The notes: generated by a model from the sequence alone, not told the origin. 48,773 nt of DNA from Tetragenococcus sp041859945 (GCA_041859945.1 JBFLGC010000017.1:1-48773), one strand, 5' to 3'; positions 8,363 through 17,453 are shown, counted from the stretch's first letter. A program made the numbers and translations.

Positions 8363-8983
8363 ATGCATATTGAAATGGTCAATTTTGAAGATGAACAACC
8401 GATCGTGGGTCTTCAAACAGAAATGAAAGATACCCAATTAGGAGACTATGTCGAGATCGGTCAATCGAATCACTTAGATAACAATACGATCGGCGCTTAT
8501 ACCTATAGTGGCCAGTATTGTTACATCCAAAACAGTCAATTGGGCAAGTTTGTCAGCATCGCGGCGATGGTCCGGATCGGGCCGACGAACCATCCTTATA
8601 CGCGTGCCAGTCAGCATATGTTTACCTACAATGGTGAAGGCTACGGTTTCGGGCCCAAAGACACAGCGTTTCTAGCTGAACGCAAACAAAAAATAACCAG
8701 GATCGGTAATGATGTTTGGCTCGGCCATGGCGCTGTTGTCCAAGCCGGTGTGACCGTAGGCGACGGCGCAGTGATCGCCTCGAATGCCGTCGTGACAAAA
8801 GACGTCCCCGCTTATGCGATCGTTGGCGGGATACCCGCCAACGTCATCAAATATCGCTTTACCGACGAACAGATCACAGCTTTAGAAAAAATTGCCTGGT
8901 GGGATTGGGACCGCGCCACTTTAGAAAAAAACTATCTAGACTTTCGCCTGCCGATCGCAGCCTTTATTGAAAAGCATTCCTAA
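8363..8983 (+). CDS. Hexapeptide-repeat acetyltransferase
   Basis: A 206-residue left-handed beta-helix acyltransferase using acetyl-CoA. The repeats are visible as IGAYTYSGQYCYIQNSQLG and IGNDVWLGHGAVVQAGVTVG, followed by DGAVIASNAVVTKDVPAYAIVGGIPANVIKYRF, the standard C-terminal coil end. The GPTNHPYTR segment holds the catalytic His, and WWDWD is typical of the Vat/CatB and phosphonate-associated branch. The substrate could be a sugar, an aminoalkylphosphonate or a streptogramin-type compound; sequence does not decide. The ATG follows AAGGAGTG. It is monocistronic, divergent from serA. Confidence 0.85.
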   Translation: MHIEMVNFEDEQPIVGLQTEMKDTQLGDYVEIGQSNHLDNNTIGAYTYSGQYCYIQNSQLGKFVSIAAMVRIGPTNHPYTRASQHMFTYNGEGYGFGPKDTAFLAERKQKITRIGNDVWLGHGAVVQAGVTVGDGAVIASNAVVTKDVPAYAIVGGIPANVIKYRFTDEQITALEKIAWWDWDRATLEKNYLDFRLPIAAFIEKHS

Positions 8984-9025
8984 TGAAGCAGGTTTCTCAC
9001 AAAAAGAGGGTGTCAAAGTTTGTAA

Positions 9026-9215
9026 TGTCTGCCATAGCCTAGGGTTGACCTGTGGCAGAGTTGGTCATCTCTGCCATAGCTTGGCCGGTATCTATGGCAG
9101 AGTTTAAGAGAATTTCCCATAGGTTTGGGGGGAGTCTACGCGAGATTTGAATAGATCTCCCATAGGTACTGGGGTGGTCTACGTGAGATTTAGCGGGATC
9201 TCCCATAGGTCTTGT
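9026..9215. repeat. Array of tandem ~43-bp hairpin units, two sequence types
   Basis: Two units with TCTGCCATAG..CTATGGCAGAG-type arms (9026-9068, 9069-9110) are followed by two and a half units with TCTCCCATAGGT..TCTACGYGAGAT arms (9111-9153, 9154-9197, 9198-9215). Each unit can form its own hairpin. The array follows the acetyltransferase gene and precedes the 9283-9310 terminator. Arms are conserved while loops vary. Confidence 0.8.
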
Positions 9216-9282
9216 GAGACTTGACCATATCGCCTACTGGTTCACGCCGATTTACTTGCCCAACCAAATCCTCATCCAAACA

Positions 9283-9318
9283 ACCACCGATCAACTTTTC
9301 GATCGGTGGTTTTCTTTT
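9283..9318 (+). terminator. Bidirectional terminator
   Basis: ACCACCGATC, an 8-base loop and GATCGGTGGT, followed on the plus strand by TTTTCTTTTATT. It lies immediately after the stop of the ABC exporter gene on the minus strand and after the repeat array on the plus strand. Confidence 0.8.
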
Positions 9319-11050
9319 ATTCAGCAAATTGACTATTATAAAGTTCGCGATAAACGCCATTTTGGGCCATCAAACTCGCATGATTGCCTTGCTCGATGAT
9401 ATTGCCATGGTCCATGACGAGGATCTTATCGGCATCGACGATCGTCGACAAACGATGCGCGATGACAAAGTTCGTTCGGCCTTTCATCAGATCGGCCATG
9501 GCATTTTGGATCAGCTGCTCGGTCCGTGTGTCCACCGAAGAGGTCGCTTCGTCCAAAATCAAAATGGCAGGATCACTGACAAAGGCCCGGGCGATGGTGA
9601 TTAGTTGGCGCTGCCCTTGAGAAATATTGCTACCCTCCTCGTTTAGGATCGTTTGGTAGCCGTCGGGAAGCGTCTCGATAAAGTGATGCGCATGCGCTTG
9701 TTTAGCGGCTTGGATCACTTGGTCGTGCGTCGCATTGATATTGCCATAGCGGATGTTATCGTAGATCGTGCCTTGGATCAACCAAGTATCTTGCAAAACC
9801 ATAGCGAAAAAAGACCGTAAATTTTCACGTGGTACGGTGCGGATATCGATGCCATTGATTTTAATCGCATTTTTGGTCACATCATAGAAACGCAATAAAA
9901 GATTGACTAGCGTCGTCTTGCCCGCGCCGGTCGCACCAACGATGGCGATCGTTTCGCCATGGGTCACGGTCAAAGCTAAATTTTGGATCACAGGCTGTTT
10001 GGGACGATAGGAGAAATCGACCTGCTCAAAACGGATCTCTTCGATCGGTGCTTGGATCAAATGGCTGTGATCCTCGACTTCTTCGGGAGCGTCTAAAAAC
10101 TGGAAGACCCGATTGGCGGAGGCGATCGTTTCTTGTAAGGTATTGGCCATTTCAGCGATGACATCGATGGGTTGCCGGATATTTTGGCTATATTGCATGA
10201 AAGCCATGACATCCCCGACCAAGATTTTTTCCTGAACGACGAAGATGCCGCCGACAATAGCGATCAAGACGTAAGCGATGTTGCCGATGAAGATCATGAG
10301 CGGATTCAAAACACCGGCCATAAAACTCGCCTTGTAAGAGACTTGATAAAGAGCTTCGTTGCGCGCCCGAAATTCTTTGCTCGATTCTTCTTGAAAGTTA
10401 TAAGCCTTGATCAAGTCGGTTCCGGTAAAATTTTCCTCCACAAAACCGACCATGGCTCCTAGTCCTTCTGATTTGGCGCGAAAATAATTTTGCGAGCGGC
10501 TCATGACAAATTTAGTCACAAAAATATTGAGCGGCACCGTGGCAAAGAAAATAAGCGATAATATGGGGCTGATCTTTAGCATCATAAAAACGATCCCGAC
10601 TAACAAAAGCAGACTAGAAAACATTTGACTGACACTTGATTGGACATTGCGGCCCACGGTATCCACGTCATTGGTGATCCGGCTTAAAAGATCGCCGGTG
10701 CTATGTTGGTCAAAAAAAGCCAAGGGGATCTTCTTGATCTTAGCGGAAACTTCCGAGCGTAGGCGTTTGATCAAGCTTTGCGACAAATAAACCAAGGATC
10801 GTTCCACGCCAATATTAAATAAAGCCAAGGCAAGGTAAAATACCGCTAGGATCCCCGCCACTTTAAATAGATAGGAAAAATCGACAGCCATCTGGTTTTG
10901 AGCTGCCAGTTGTAAATGATTCAAGATCTTAGCCATCCAAGTCGGCGTGATCACTTGAAGAAGTGTTGAAAAAAGCGTGAAAATAAGCGCAAGTAGCAAC
11001 AGTCCGCGGTATGCTTTCAAATAGGTCAATAGCCGTTTAATGGGAATCAT
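9317..11050 (-). CDS. ABC exporter half-transporter, catalytic subunit
   Basis: A 577-residue ABC half-transporter with an N-terminal six-helix membrane domain and a C-terminal ATPase, second subunit of a heterodimeric multidrug-type exporter of the EfrAB/LmrCD/BmrCD kind. Walker A is GATGAGKTT, Walker B ILILDEATSSVD keeps the catalytic Glu, and the H-loop IAHRLST keeps its His. The signature loop reads NISQGQRQ instead of LSGGQ, so the ATP site it completes is degenerate. The start chosen is ATG 11050 with GAGGAGG upstream; it overlaps the end of the partner gene by 14 bases. Export substrates cannot be read from sequence. Confidence 0.9.
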   Translation of the reverse strand: MIPIKRLLTYLKAYRGLLLLALIFTLFSTLLQVITPTWMAKILNHLQLAAQNQMAVDFSYLFKVAGILAVFYLALALFNIGVERSLVYLSQSLIKRLRSEVSAKIKKIPLAFFDQHSTGDLLSRITNDVDTVGRNVQSSVSQMFSSLLLLVGIVFMMLKISPILSLIFFATVPLNIFVTKFVMSRSQNYFRAKSEGLGAMVGFVEENFTGTDLIKAYNFQEESSKEFRARNEALYQVSYKASFMAGVLNPLMIFIGNIAYVLIAIVGGIFVVQEKILVGDVMAFMQYSQNIRQPIDVIAEMANTLQETIASANRVFQFLDAPEEVEDHSHLIQAPIEEIRFEQVDFSYRPKQPVIQNLALTVTHGETIAIVGATGAGKTTLVNLLLRFYDVTKNAIKINGIDIRTVPRENLRSFFAMVLQDTWLIQGTIYDNIRYGNINATHDQVIQAAKQAHAHHFIETLPDGYQTILNEEGSNISQGQRQLITIARAFVSDPAILILDEATSSVDTRTEQLIQNAMADLMKGRTNFVIAHRLSTIVDADKILVMDHGNIIEQGNHASLMAQNGVYRELYNSQFAE

Positions 11051-12758
11051 GAGGATCCTCCTCTCCTTGTGAAATAGCAATTTCTTGATAGACGCGATTG
11101 TTTTTCATCAGCTCATCATGAGTGCCCAGGCCCTTTATCTGGCCCTCTTCAAGGACCATGATTTGATCGGCATGACGAATGGTAGCCACGCGTTGAGCCA
11201 CGATGATCGTGATTGCCTCATCCAATCGGCCACGTAAGGCTTGGCGCAGCTTTAAATCTGTTTTATAGTCGAGTGCGGAAAACGAATCGTCAAAAATATA
11301 CAGTGAGGCTTCACGAGTCAGGCCGCGCGAGATCGCCAAGCGTTGCCGTTGTCCACCGGAATAGTTCTGGCCCCCACGCGCCACTTTTTCGTCGAGCGGT
11401 TTTTCTTTGGGCAAAAAATCACTGGCTTGAGCGGTCTTAAGACTATCTAACATGCGTTCGTCGGTAGCGCGAAAATTGCTATAAGTCATATTGCCGCGCA
11501 AACTATCGGAAAAGAAATAATTCTGTTGCGGAATATAACTGATTTCTTCCCGCACGCTTTTCATGTCCAAAGTCGTGATCGCGTGGTTATTTAAAGACAA
11601 ACTTCCTGCGGTCGGGTCGTAAAATTGGAGTAGCAGCTTAAGTAGCGTGGTCTTGCCTGAACCCGTTCCACCGATGATGCCTAGGACTTGCCCTTTTTTA
11701 ATCGAAAAAGATAAGTCTTTGAGCGTCGGTTGTTGGGCACCGGGATAGGTAAAGGACAAGCCCTCAGCGGTGATCGTTTCAATCGGTCCCGCTAGTTTTT
11801 CACTGCCACCAACTGTGCGTGAAGGATAATCCAAGACTTCATCGATCCGCTCGATCGAAGCGGCGGTCCGCGGTAAGATCGTGGTCATGCGCGTCATCGT
11901 CATCAAAGCTGACAAGACTTGGGTCACATATTGCACAAAAGCCATCAAAGCTCCGATATTCATCACTTTTAGGTCCACAAAGCGCGAGCCGATCATAAAG
12001 GTCACAACGATGGCCAAATTCAGTACTAAAACTAAAAGTGGGTTGATTGTTTGCATCAAGCGATTGACTTTTAAGCCCGTTTGATAATAGCTGTCGTTGG
12101 CCGCATCAAAAGCTTGCTCCTCTTCTTCATCACGCGAAAACGCCCGAATCACACGCAAACCGGTCAAGCGTTGACGTAACAATAAATTGATGCGGTCAAG
12201 AGAGCGTTGCAGTTTGGGAAAATAGGGAATGACGACATGGACCATGACATAGATCATGAGCGCAAGAATGGGCAAACAAGCCACCACGACAAGTGTTAGC
12301 TTGGCATTGGTGAATGTGGCCATTATCATGCCACCAATAAAGGTCAGTGGCGCCCGCGCTAAAGGCCGCAAGCCCATCAGCACTAAATTTTCCACTTGAG
12401 CCACATCGTTTGTGACGCGGGTGATCAAAGAAGATATGCCGAAATGCTCCGTTTCATCAAAAGTCATGCGGTTCACCTTGTCAAAAAGTCGTTGCCGCAA
12501 ATCGCGTGAAAAGAGCATAGAGGTCTTGGCCGAAAAATAAGCGGCGCCACTCCGTACGATGATCGTAACAAGCGTCACGCCTAGCATCACCGCCCCCATT
12601 TTTAAGATGTAGCTAACCTCTTCTTGGGCCACCCCGACATCGATGATAAGCGACATGAACTTAGGCAGCAACAATTCACCGATCGTGTTGGCTAAAGTCA
12701 GCAAATAAACGGTTGCTACCAGCACCTTGTGTTGTTTCAAATCCTTAAACGTACTCAA
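11037..12758 (-). CDS. ABC exporter half-transporter, degenerate-site subunit
   Basis: The 573-residue partner of the downstream half-transporter. The membrane domain is followed by Walker A GGTGSGKTT and a canonical YSGGQRQ signature. Walker B is YIFDDSFSALD, with Asp replacing the catalytic Glu, and the H-loop is VAQRVAT, with Gln replacing His. This combination marks the degenerate-site subunit of heterodimeric exporters such as BmrC or TM287. The start is TTG at 12758; upstream lies the purine-rich GTGAGAGAGTG, a modest ribosome site, and no ATG in this frame is better placed. An extended -10 lies at 12791-12799. Confidence 0.9.
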   Translation of the reverse strand: MSTFKDLKQHKVLVATVYLLTLANTIGELLLPKFMSLIIDVGVAQEEVSYILKMGAVMLGVTLVTIIVRSGAAYFSAKTSMLFSRDLRQRLFDKVNRMTFDETEHFGISSLITRVTNDVAQVENLVLMGLRPLARAPLTFIGGMIMATFTNAKLTLVVVACLPILALMIYVMVHVVIPYFPKLQRSLDRINLLLRQRLTGLRVIRAFSRDEEEEQAFDAANDSYYQTGLKVNRLMQTINPLLVLVLNLAIVVTFMIGSRFVDLKVMNIGALMAFVQYVTQVLSALMTMTRMTTILPRTAASIERIDEVLDYPSRTVGGSEKLAGPIETITAEGLSFTYPGAQQPTLKDLSFSIKKGQVLGIIGGTGSGKTTLLKLLLQFYDPTAGSLSLNNHAITTLDMKSVREEISYIPQQNYFFSDSLRGNMTYSNFRATDERMLDSLKTAQASDFLPKEKPLDEKVARGGQNYSGGQRQRLAISRGLTREASLYIFDDSFSALDYKTDLKLRQALRGRLDEAITIIVAQRVATIRHADQIMVLEEGQIKGLGTHDELMKNNRVYQEIAISQGEEDPHDSH

Positions 12759-12790
12759 AAAATCACTCTCTCACTTTTTCTTCTTTATCT

Positions 12791-12799
12791 ATTATAACA
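12791..12799 (-). promoter_or_regulatory. Extended -10 promoter of the ABC exporter operon
   Basis: On the minus strand TGTTATAAT is a perfect extended -10 located ~30 bases before the TTG start. No good -35 is seen. A GAATCGCTTC palindrome just upstream could be an operator. Confidence 0.55.
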
Positions 12800-12872
12800 A
12801 AGAAGCTAAAAAAATGGGGAAGCGATTCTGATTTTTTGCGGACTAAAGCCTTTCATGAGACGTCCGATTTAT

Positions 12873-12962
12873 ATTTCCATTGTTTGTTTACGGTCTAAAT
12901 GTACAACCGATTCCCATTTCCATTGTTTGTTTACGACCTAAATGTACAACCGATTCCCATTT
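12873..12962. repeat. Two tandem copies of a ~44-bp repeat
   Basis: Two units reading ATTTCCATTGTTTGTTTACG, then a short variable RYCTAAAT block, then GTACAACCGATTCCC differ at only two bases. They fill the gap between the ABC exporter promoter and the terminator of the PTS operon. No ORF or hairpin explains their conservation. Confidence 0.8.
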
Positions 12963-12977
12963 CTTAAGTTTTTACGT

Positions 12978-13008
12978 AAAAAAGCAACTGGCACGAGGCT
13001 AGTTGCTT
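12978..13008 (-). terminator. Terminator of the PTS-glucosidase operon, overlapping the stop codon
   Basis: On the minus strand AAGCAACT, an 11-base loop region and AGTTGCTT are followed by TTTTTT. The TAG stop of the glucosidase (12999-13001) lies inside the hairpin. Confidence 0.85.
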
Positions 13009-14645
13009 TCAATGATATAACTTTCATAGGGTTGAAGCTTGCTTGCGATGGGTCTTTCATAATTATGGATAAACACTTTTTTCGCACGATACTTGGCTAA
13101 TTCGTGCGGCAAAGCTAGTGTTTGATCACTGAGATTAGCGACGATGAGATACTCTTTATCAGCTAGTACCCGCAGATAAGCATAAATGGCCGGATCTTCA
13201 GGTAATAACAATTCATATCGTCCTTCTTTCAACCAATTTTCTTCATGGCGTAGTTGGATCAAGCGTTGATAGTAGCTAAAAATCGACTTTTTCGAAGCAC
13301 GATCACAAGCTACATTGATCTCTGGATAAATAGGATTGAGCTTATGCCAAGGGTTCCCCTTGGAAAAGCCAGCATTGCTGCTATTGTCCCATTGCATCGG
13401 CGTACGGGCATGATCACGCGAAATTTTCCCGGCTGCCTGCATAAAGTCCGCGTGGCTGATAGTCTGTGCCTCTTTGACATAATGTTGGTAATTCCCAAGT
13501 AGCTCGATATCTTGATAATCTTCTAGTTGAAAGTCGCTGGCATTGGTCATGCCGATCTCTTCGCCTTGATAAATAAAAGGAGTGCCTTGCAGGCCGTGTA
13601 AAACAGTCGCAAAAGCGGTGGCGCACTCATAGCGATACTCATCATCATTGCCCCAACGACTGATCACGCGGGCCCGGTCGTGATTTTCGAAATACAAAGC
13701 GTTCCACCCATTGTGATATAAAGCTTTTTGCCAACCGGATAGAATTTGCTTTAAGTGCACGATATCGGCTTTTTGGTGCGCCCAACGACCATTGATATCG
13801 CCTTTTTTCCGATCGATGTGCATATGCTCAAAGGTAAAGATCATATCTAATTCTTCACGGGCAGGGGCCACCAGTTGCCAAGCATCAGAACTTTTAGCAT
13901 CAGGACTTTCGCCGACTGCCATCATATCTAATGGCGCCAAGACTTCTTGATTCATTTCATGGATAAATTCATGCATCCGCGGGCCATTTTGTTGATTAGA
14001 TACCGATAAGGGGACTGCATTATCAGGAAAATCCCAATCTTTAGAGATCGAGGTGATGACATCCATGCGCCAACCATCGATGCCTTTAGCTTTCCAAAAG
14101 CGCATCATATCATAAATGTATTGGCGGACATAGGGATTTTCCCAATTCAGATCTGGCTGTTCTTTGGCATAATAATGCAAATAATACTGCTTTCGACCCT
14201 CATGCCATTCCCAAGCGGAGCCACCAAAATTCGAGCCCCAATTATTCGGTTCATCGCGCCAAATATAAAAATCACTGAAGAAATTATCGGGACCTTTGCA
14301 GCTTTCCTTGAACCAAAGACATTGATCGCTGGTATGATTAGCGACAAAATCCATGATGATGCGGATGCCATTCTCATGAGCCACAGCAATCAAATCATAC
14401 ATATCTTGATTCTTTCCAAAAATGGGATCGATGGACCGATAATCGGTGATATCATAGCCGTTATCGATTTGCGGCGATAAATAAACTGGGCTCAACCATA
14501 AGGCATCGACACCGAGTTCTTTTAGATAGGGGATCTTTTGCTCGATCCCTTTGATATCACCAATGCCATCACCATTCGTATCCAAAAAACTTTTGGGATA
14601 GATTTGATAAATGACTGCCTCTTTCCACCATTCATTTTTTGACAA
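12999..14645 (-). CDS. Oligo-1,6-glucosidase / dextran glucosidase-type GH13 enzyme
   Basis: A 548-residue GH13_31-type enzyme of typical family length that would hydrolyse alpha-1,6-linked glucosides in the cytoplasm. NGDGIGD, DFVANHTSD, GWRMDVI (nucleophile D195), AVGESP (acid/base E246) and ENHDRAR (D323) give the complete catalytic set. Val after the nucleophile favours alpha-1,6 over alpha-1,4 bonds. It is the last gene of a four-gene operon with a mannose-family PTS, 17 bases after IID, so its natural substrate is probably what that PTS imports. It is a paralogue of the partial enzyme at 1-1093. GTPFIYQGEEIGMTN is present. Trehalose-6-phosphate hydrolase is a less likely alternative because treB/treR are absent. 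Confidence 0.9.
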   Translation of the reverse strand: MSKNEWWKEAVIYQIYPKSFLDTNGDGIGDIKGIEQKIPYLKELGVDALWLSPVYLSPQIDNGYDITDYRSIDPIFGKNQDMYDLIAVAHENGIRIIMDFVANHTSDQCLWFKESCKGPDNFFSDFYIWRDEPNNWGSNFGGSAWEWHEGRKQYYLHYYAKEQPDLNWENPYVRQYIYDMMRFWKAKGIDGWRMDVITSISKDWDFPDNAVPLSVSNQQNGPRMHEFIHEMNQEVLAPLDMMAVGESPDAKSSDAWQLVAPAREELDMIFTFEHMHIDRKKGDINGRWAHQKADIVHLKQILSGWQKALYHNGWNALYFENHDRARVISRWGNDDEYRYECATAFATVLHGLQGTPFIYQGEEIGMTNASDFQLEDYQDIELLGNYQHYVKEAQTISHADFMQAAGKISRDHARTPMQWDNSSNAGFSKGNPWHKLNPIYPEINVACDRASKKSIFSYYQRLIQLRHEENWLKEGRYELLLPEDPAIYAYLRVLADKEYLIVANLSDQTLALPHELAKYRAKKVFIHNYERPIASKLQPYESYIIESN

Positions 14646-14662
14646 GTTATTTCCTCCTCAAA

Positions 14663-15490
14663 CTAAGCAATTCCTAAAAGCGAAGCCAAGATCGCAAACA
14701 CGATGATGCCTACGATCAACCAATTGACCGAAACATGCTTTTTCTTCATCAACCAGAATGAAAGCAACGTGATGGCTAAGGGAATCAAGCCTACAAAAAT
14801 TTGATCAAGCATTTCTTGGGATTTAAAGACGGTTTCGCCAGCAACTTTCATGTTCCAAGTCAAATCGAAGTGGACCATGTTGCTAGTCATCGCGCCGACC
14901 ATGACCAGACCGACGATTGAAGCCGCTTTGGTCAAAACATTGATCATGCCTGTTTTATAAAGATCACTGACATATTGATTGCCTAAGGTATAGCCTAATT
15001 TGCCGCCAAACCAGCGGATCAATTGGACCGGTACGTTAAACAAAAGTAAGAAGATGATTGGGGCTAAAACATTGCCTGCCTGGGCTAAGGTGATACCGAT
15101 ACTAGCAGCGATCACGCGCAAGACGCCCCAGAACAAAGAGTCACCGATCCCAGCTAAAGGTCCCATCAAGGAGGCTTTGACTGGTTGGATACTTTCTTCA
15201 TTGAAATCAGGATTTTCAGAGTTTTCTTTTTCCATCGAAGCAACGACACCACTTAAGAACGGAAAAAGCGCAACGTTCGTGTTGAAATAAGCCATGTGAC
15301 GTTTCATGGCTTTACTGCGGCCGGCGGGATCGCCTTTGTAAAAGGTATCGATGAAAGGCTGCATGGTATAACTGAAACCACTAGCTCCTTGCTTGGCCGG
15401 CGTCACAGCTGAATAAAGGGTGAAACTACGCCAGTACATCTTACGTAACATTTTTGTTTCTTCTTTAGTTAATTGATTGTCTTTTGCCAT
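14663..15490 (-). CDS. PTS mannose-family IID component
   Basis: A 275-residue membrane component of a mannose/fructose/sorbose-family phosphotransferase permease. Diagnostic segments are LRKMYWRSFTLYSAVTPAKQ, KRHMAYFNTNVALFPFLSG and SLMGPLAGIGDSLFWGVLR. The C-terminal third is hydrophobic. It pairs with IIC, 14 bases upstream, to form the sugar channel. The ATG follows a GGAGGG ribosome site. Confidence 0.93.
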   Translation of the reverse strand: MAKDNQLTKEETKMLRKMYWRSFTLYSAVTPAKQGASGFSYTMQPFIDTFYKGDPAGRSKAMKRHMAYFNTNVALFPFLSGVVASMEKENSENPDFNEESIQPVKASLMGPLAGIGDSLFWGVLRVIAASIGITLAQAGNVLAPIIFLLLFNVPVQLIRWFGGKLGYTLGNQYVSDLYKTGMINVLTKAASIVGLVMVGAMTSNMVHFDLTWNMKVAGETVFKSQEMLDQIFVGLIPLAITLLSFWLMKKKHVSVNWLIVGIIVFAILASLLGIA

Positions 15491-15504
15491 TTCTTATACC
15501 CTCC

Positions 15505-16335
15505 TTAAGATAAGAACTCTTCATTCTCACGTTCTTCATCGGTCATGGAATCCGAGACGATCACGTGTCCTTGACCACTATCGGCGATTTTTTTCGCGAT
15601 TTTTTTCACTTGTAAATCGCGTTGGGCGACTAAAAAGGCCATGATAAAGGCCAAAACTGCTGTGGCGATCAGTGGTAATTCTAAATAAGCAGTCAAGACA
15701 AAGCCGAGGAAGAAAAAGACGGCGATTTTGTTGTCCCACAAGGTTTGTAATAACATCGCCATCCCGACAGCTGGCAGGAGATTACCGGCCACGGACAAAC
15801 CGTTTATGATCACATCTGGCAACTTGTTGATGACCGCTTGCGTGGCTTCAGAACCTACCAAGACCCCAAAGAACGGGATCAAGGCATATAAGCCCCATTG
15901 GATGGCCCATAAGCCAAAGTGCAAATTACGGATTCCCTTCGCATTACCATCTGTAGCCATCCGATCGAATTTCGTGGCAAAAGGTCCTACGATCCCAACA
16001 TAGATCAAGGTTTTTAATTGTAGACCAATGACCCCGAGTGGTAAGGCAATCGGTAAAGCCACTTCCAGTCCCCCACCAAATTGAATGGCAAAAGTTGTTG
16101 CCAATGCCGTTGCTAGCCCCGGTTCAGCAGCTTGAGCACCACCAACATTGACAACGCCCATGAAAATAGCTTCCAGACTAGCTCCCACAACTAGCCCCGT
16201 TTGGACATCGCCCAAGAGTAAGCCGATGATCGGTGCGATCACGATGGGCCGGCCCAACATTGTAAAACCAAAAAGTTCTTGCCCGCCGACCGTCAAGAAT
16301 ACGACCAAAGCGGTAACGATTGCTGGATATAACAT
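15505..16335 (-). CDS. PTS mannose-family IIC component
   Basis: A 276-residue polytopic membrane protein forming the translocation path with IID. The motifs GRPIVIAPIIGLLLGDVQTGLVVGA and EAIFMGVVNVGGAQAAEPGLATALATTFA are typical of Man-type IIC. It starts 12 bases after IIAB with an AGGAGG ribosome site. The charged tail after about residue 240 is cytoplasmic. Confidence 0.93.
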   Translation of the reverse strand: MLYPAIVTALVVFLTVGGQELFGFTMLGRPIVIAPIIGLLLGDVQTGLVVGASLEAIFMGVVNVGGAQAAEPGLATALATTFAIQFGGGLEVALPIALPLGVIGLQLKTLIYVGIVGPFATKFDRMATDGNAKGIRNLHFGLWAIQWGLYALIPFFGVLVGSEATQAVINKLPDVIINGLSVAGNLLPAVGMAMLLQTLWDNKIAVFFFLGFVLTAYLELPLIATAVLAFIMAFLVAQRDLQVKKIAKKIADSGQGHVIVSDSMTDEERENEEFLS

Positions 16336-16347
16336 ATGGATCTCCTC

Positions 16348-17301
16348 CTATTTAATAAACTCGTTCAATAAGTGCTTAGCATCCCCAGGGACATTTTGTA
16401 AATTCGTTTCAGGAAATTTTTCTGCTAAAACTTTGGCAGCGGCTTTCTCAGAATCGGTGACATAGACCGTGTTCAACCATTTTTCTTTCTTCTCATCCGT
16501 GCCCTTACCGACATTGCCAATATTCAAGAAATCGACGTGGCTAAAACCCTCTGTCACCGCCACAGCATCAGCGATCGTCCGGGTCAAAACTAAGATATGG
16601 CGCTTTTTGATCCGTGGATCACGCAACAATTTACGTGCCCCAGCGATCGTTCGGATGACGATCTTGATATTGTCCGGCACCGCCATTTTAAGTGAAGATT
16701 GTTGGATCTCGTTTTCAGCCACTTCGTCGTTCGCGACAATGATTCCGTCTAAACTTAAAGCTTTCGACCAAAGCATAACGATCTGTCCATGGACTAACCG
16801 TTCATCGACGCGCAAAGCCGGGATCGTGTCATTTTCTTGACCGTTTGTGACCGCTGCTTTTTTCGTGACCGTTTGTGACGGTTTTTCTTTGACGGCAGGT
16901 GTTCTTTCATACAAAGGGAATTGCTTGATCTCTTGTCGGGTACTTTGCAATTTTTCTTCGATCAATGCTTGACTCGCCGTATCACCTGACATGGCGATCG
17001 TCATGACTTCTAAGATCGTCGGCAAGTTCACGCCGGAAACGATAAAGACATTAGGCAACCCATGGGTGTGTTCCATAAATTTTTGGTTGACAGAACCGCC
17101 AAATAAATCGGTAAAGACAATAAGTTGCGTCTCCTTTTCTACTTTGGCGAGCACTTGCTCGATTTGTCCTTCCAAGTCGGGACTATCAGGTAAATAAGCT
17201 GAAATATAAGTAATATCAAAGCCTGTTCCCAAAAACATTTCCAAGGTACTTTGGTAGCCGTGCGCTAGATCTCCGTGAGTTGCGATCACAAACTTAAACA
17301 T
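16348..17301 (-). CDS. PTS mannose-family IIAB fusion protein
   Basis: A 317-residue cytoplasmic phosphocarrier combining both PTS domains. The IIA domain (~1-130) carries the phosphorylatable His9 in IATHGDLAHG. A charged, Lys/Thr-rich linker follows at ~132-158. The IIB domain (~160-317) opens PALRVDERLVHGQIVMLW with the second phospho-His at 171. Phosphate passes from HPr through both to the imported sugar. It is the first gene of the operon IIAB-IIC-IID-glucosidase, with a good promoter at 17333-17361. The specificity may be an alpha-glucoside, inferred from the glucosidase in the operon. No LevR/sigma-54 regulator is present; a DeoR-type gene is divergent. Confidence 0.93.
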   Translation of the reverse strand: MFKFVIATHGDLAHGYQSTLEMFLGTGFDITYISAYLPDSPDLEGQIEQVLAKVEKETQLIVFTDLFGGSVNQKFMEHTHGLPNVFIVSGVNLPTILEVMTIAMSGDTASQALIEEKLQSTRQEIKQFPLYERTPAVKEKPSQTVTKKAAVTNGQENDTIPALRVDERLVHGQIVMLWSKALSLDGIIVANDEVAENEIQQSSLKMAVPDNIKIVIRTIAGARKLLRDPRIKKRHILVLTRTIADAVAVTEGFSHVDFLNIGNVGKGTDEKKEKWLNTVYVTDSEKAAAKVLAEKFPETNLQNVPGDAKHLLNEFIK

Positions 17302-17332
17302 TCTCTTTCCTCCAAATCATTTATTTTCGTTC

Positions 17333-17361
17333 ACTATATCATCATTTATGACCGTTTTCAA
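17333..17361 (-). promoter_or_regulatory. Promoter of the PTS operon
   Basis: On the minus strand TTGAAA (17356-17361), a 17-base spacer and TATAGT (17333-17338) make a strong vegetative promoter ~32 bases before the IIAB start. Confidence 0.8.
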
Positions 17362-17381
17362 GGGCATTTTATTTAAAAACA

Positions 17382-17453
17382 TTCATTTTCATTAAAAAAC
17401 CGCAAATTACTTTGTCAAACGAACTAGTTTAGCGTACAATAAAAGAAAATGAT
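17382..17453. promoter_or_regulatory. Candidate operator pair for the divergent regulator
   Basis: TTCATTTTCATT at 17382-17393 and its inverse GAAAATGAT at 17445-17453 flank the regulator promoter within the divergent region. DeoR-family proteins commonly bind repeated AT-rich half-sites, so these are plausible targets; the assignment is inference. Confidence 0.4.
17412..17440 (+). promoter_or_regulatory. Promoter of the DeoR-family regulator
   Basis: TTGTCA (17412-17417), a 17-base spacer and TACAAT (17435-17440), about 29 bases before the ATG. Confidence 0.8.

Noticed and set aside
9026..9215. Regular repeats that could suggest a CRISPR array
   Set aside because: Units are self-complementary throughout, of two different sequences, without unique spacers, and no cas gene is present.
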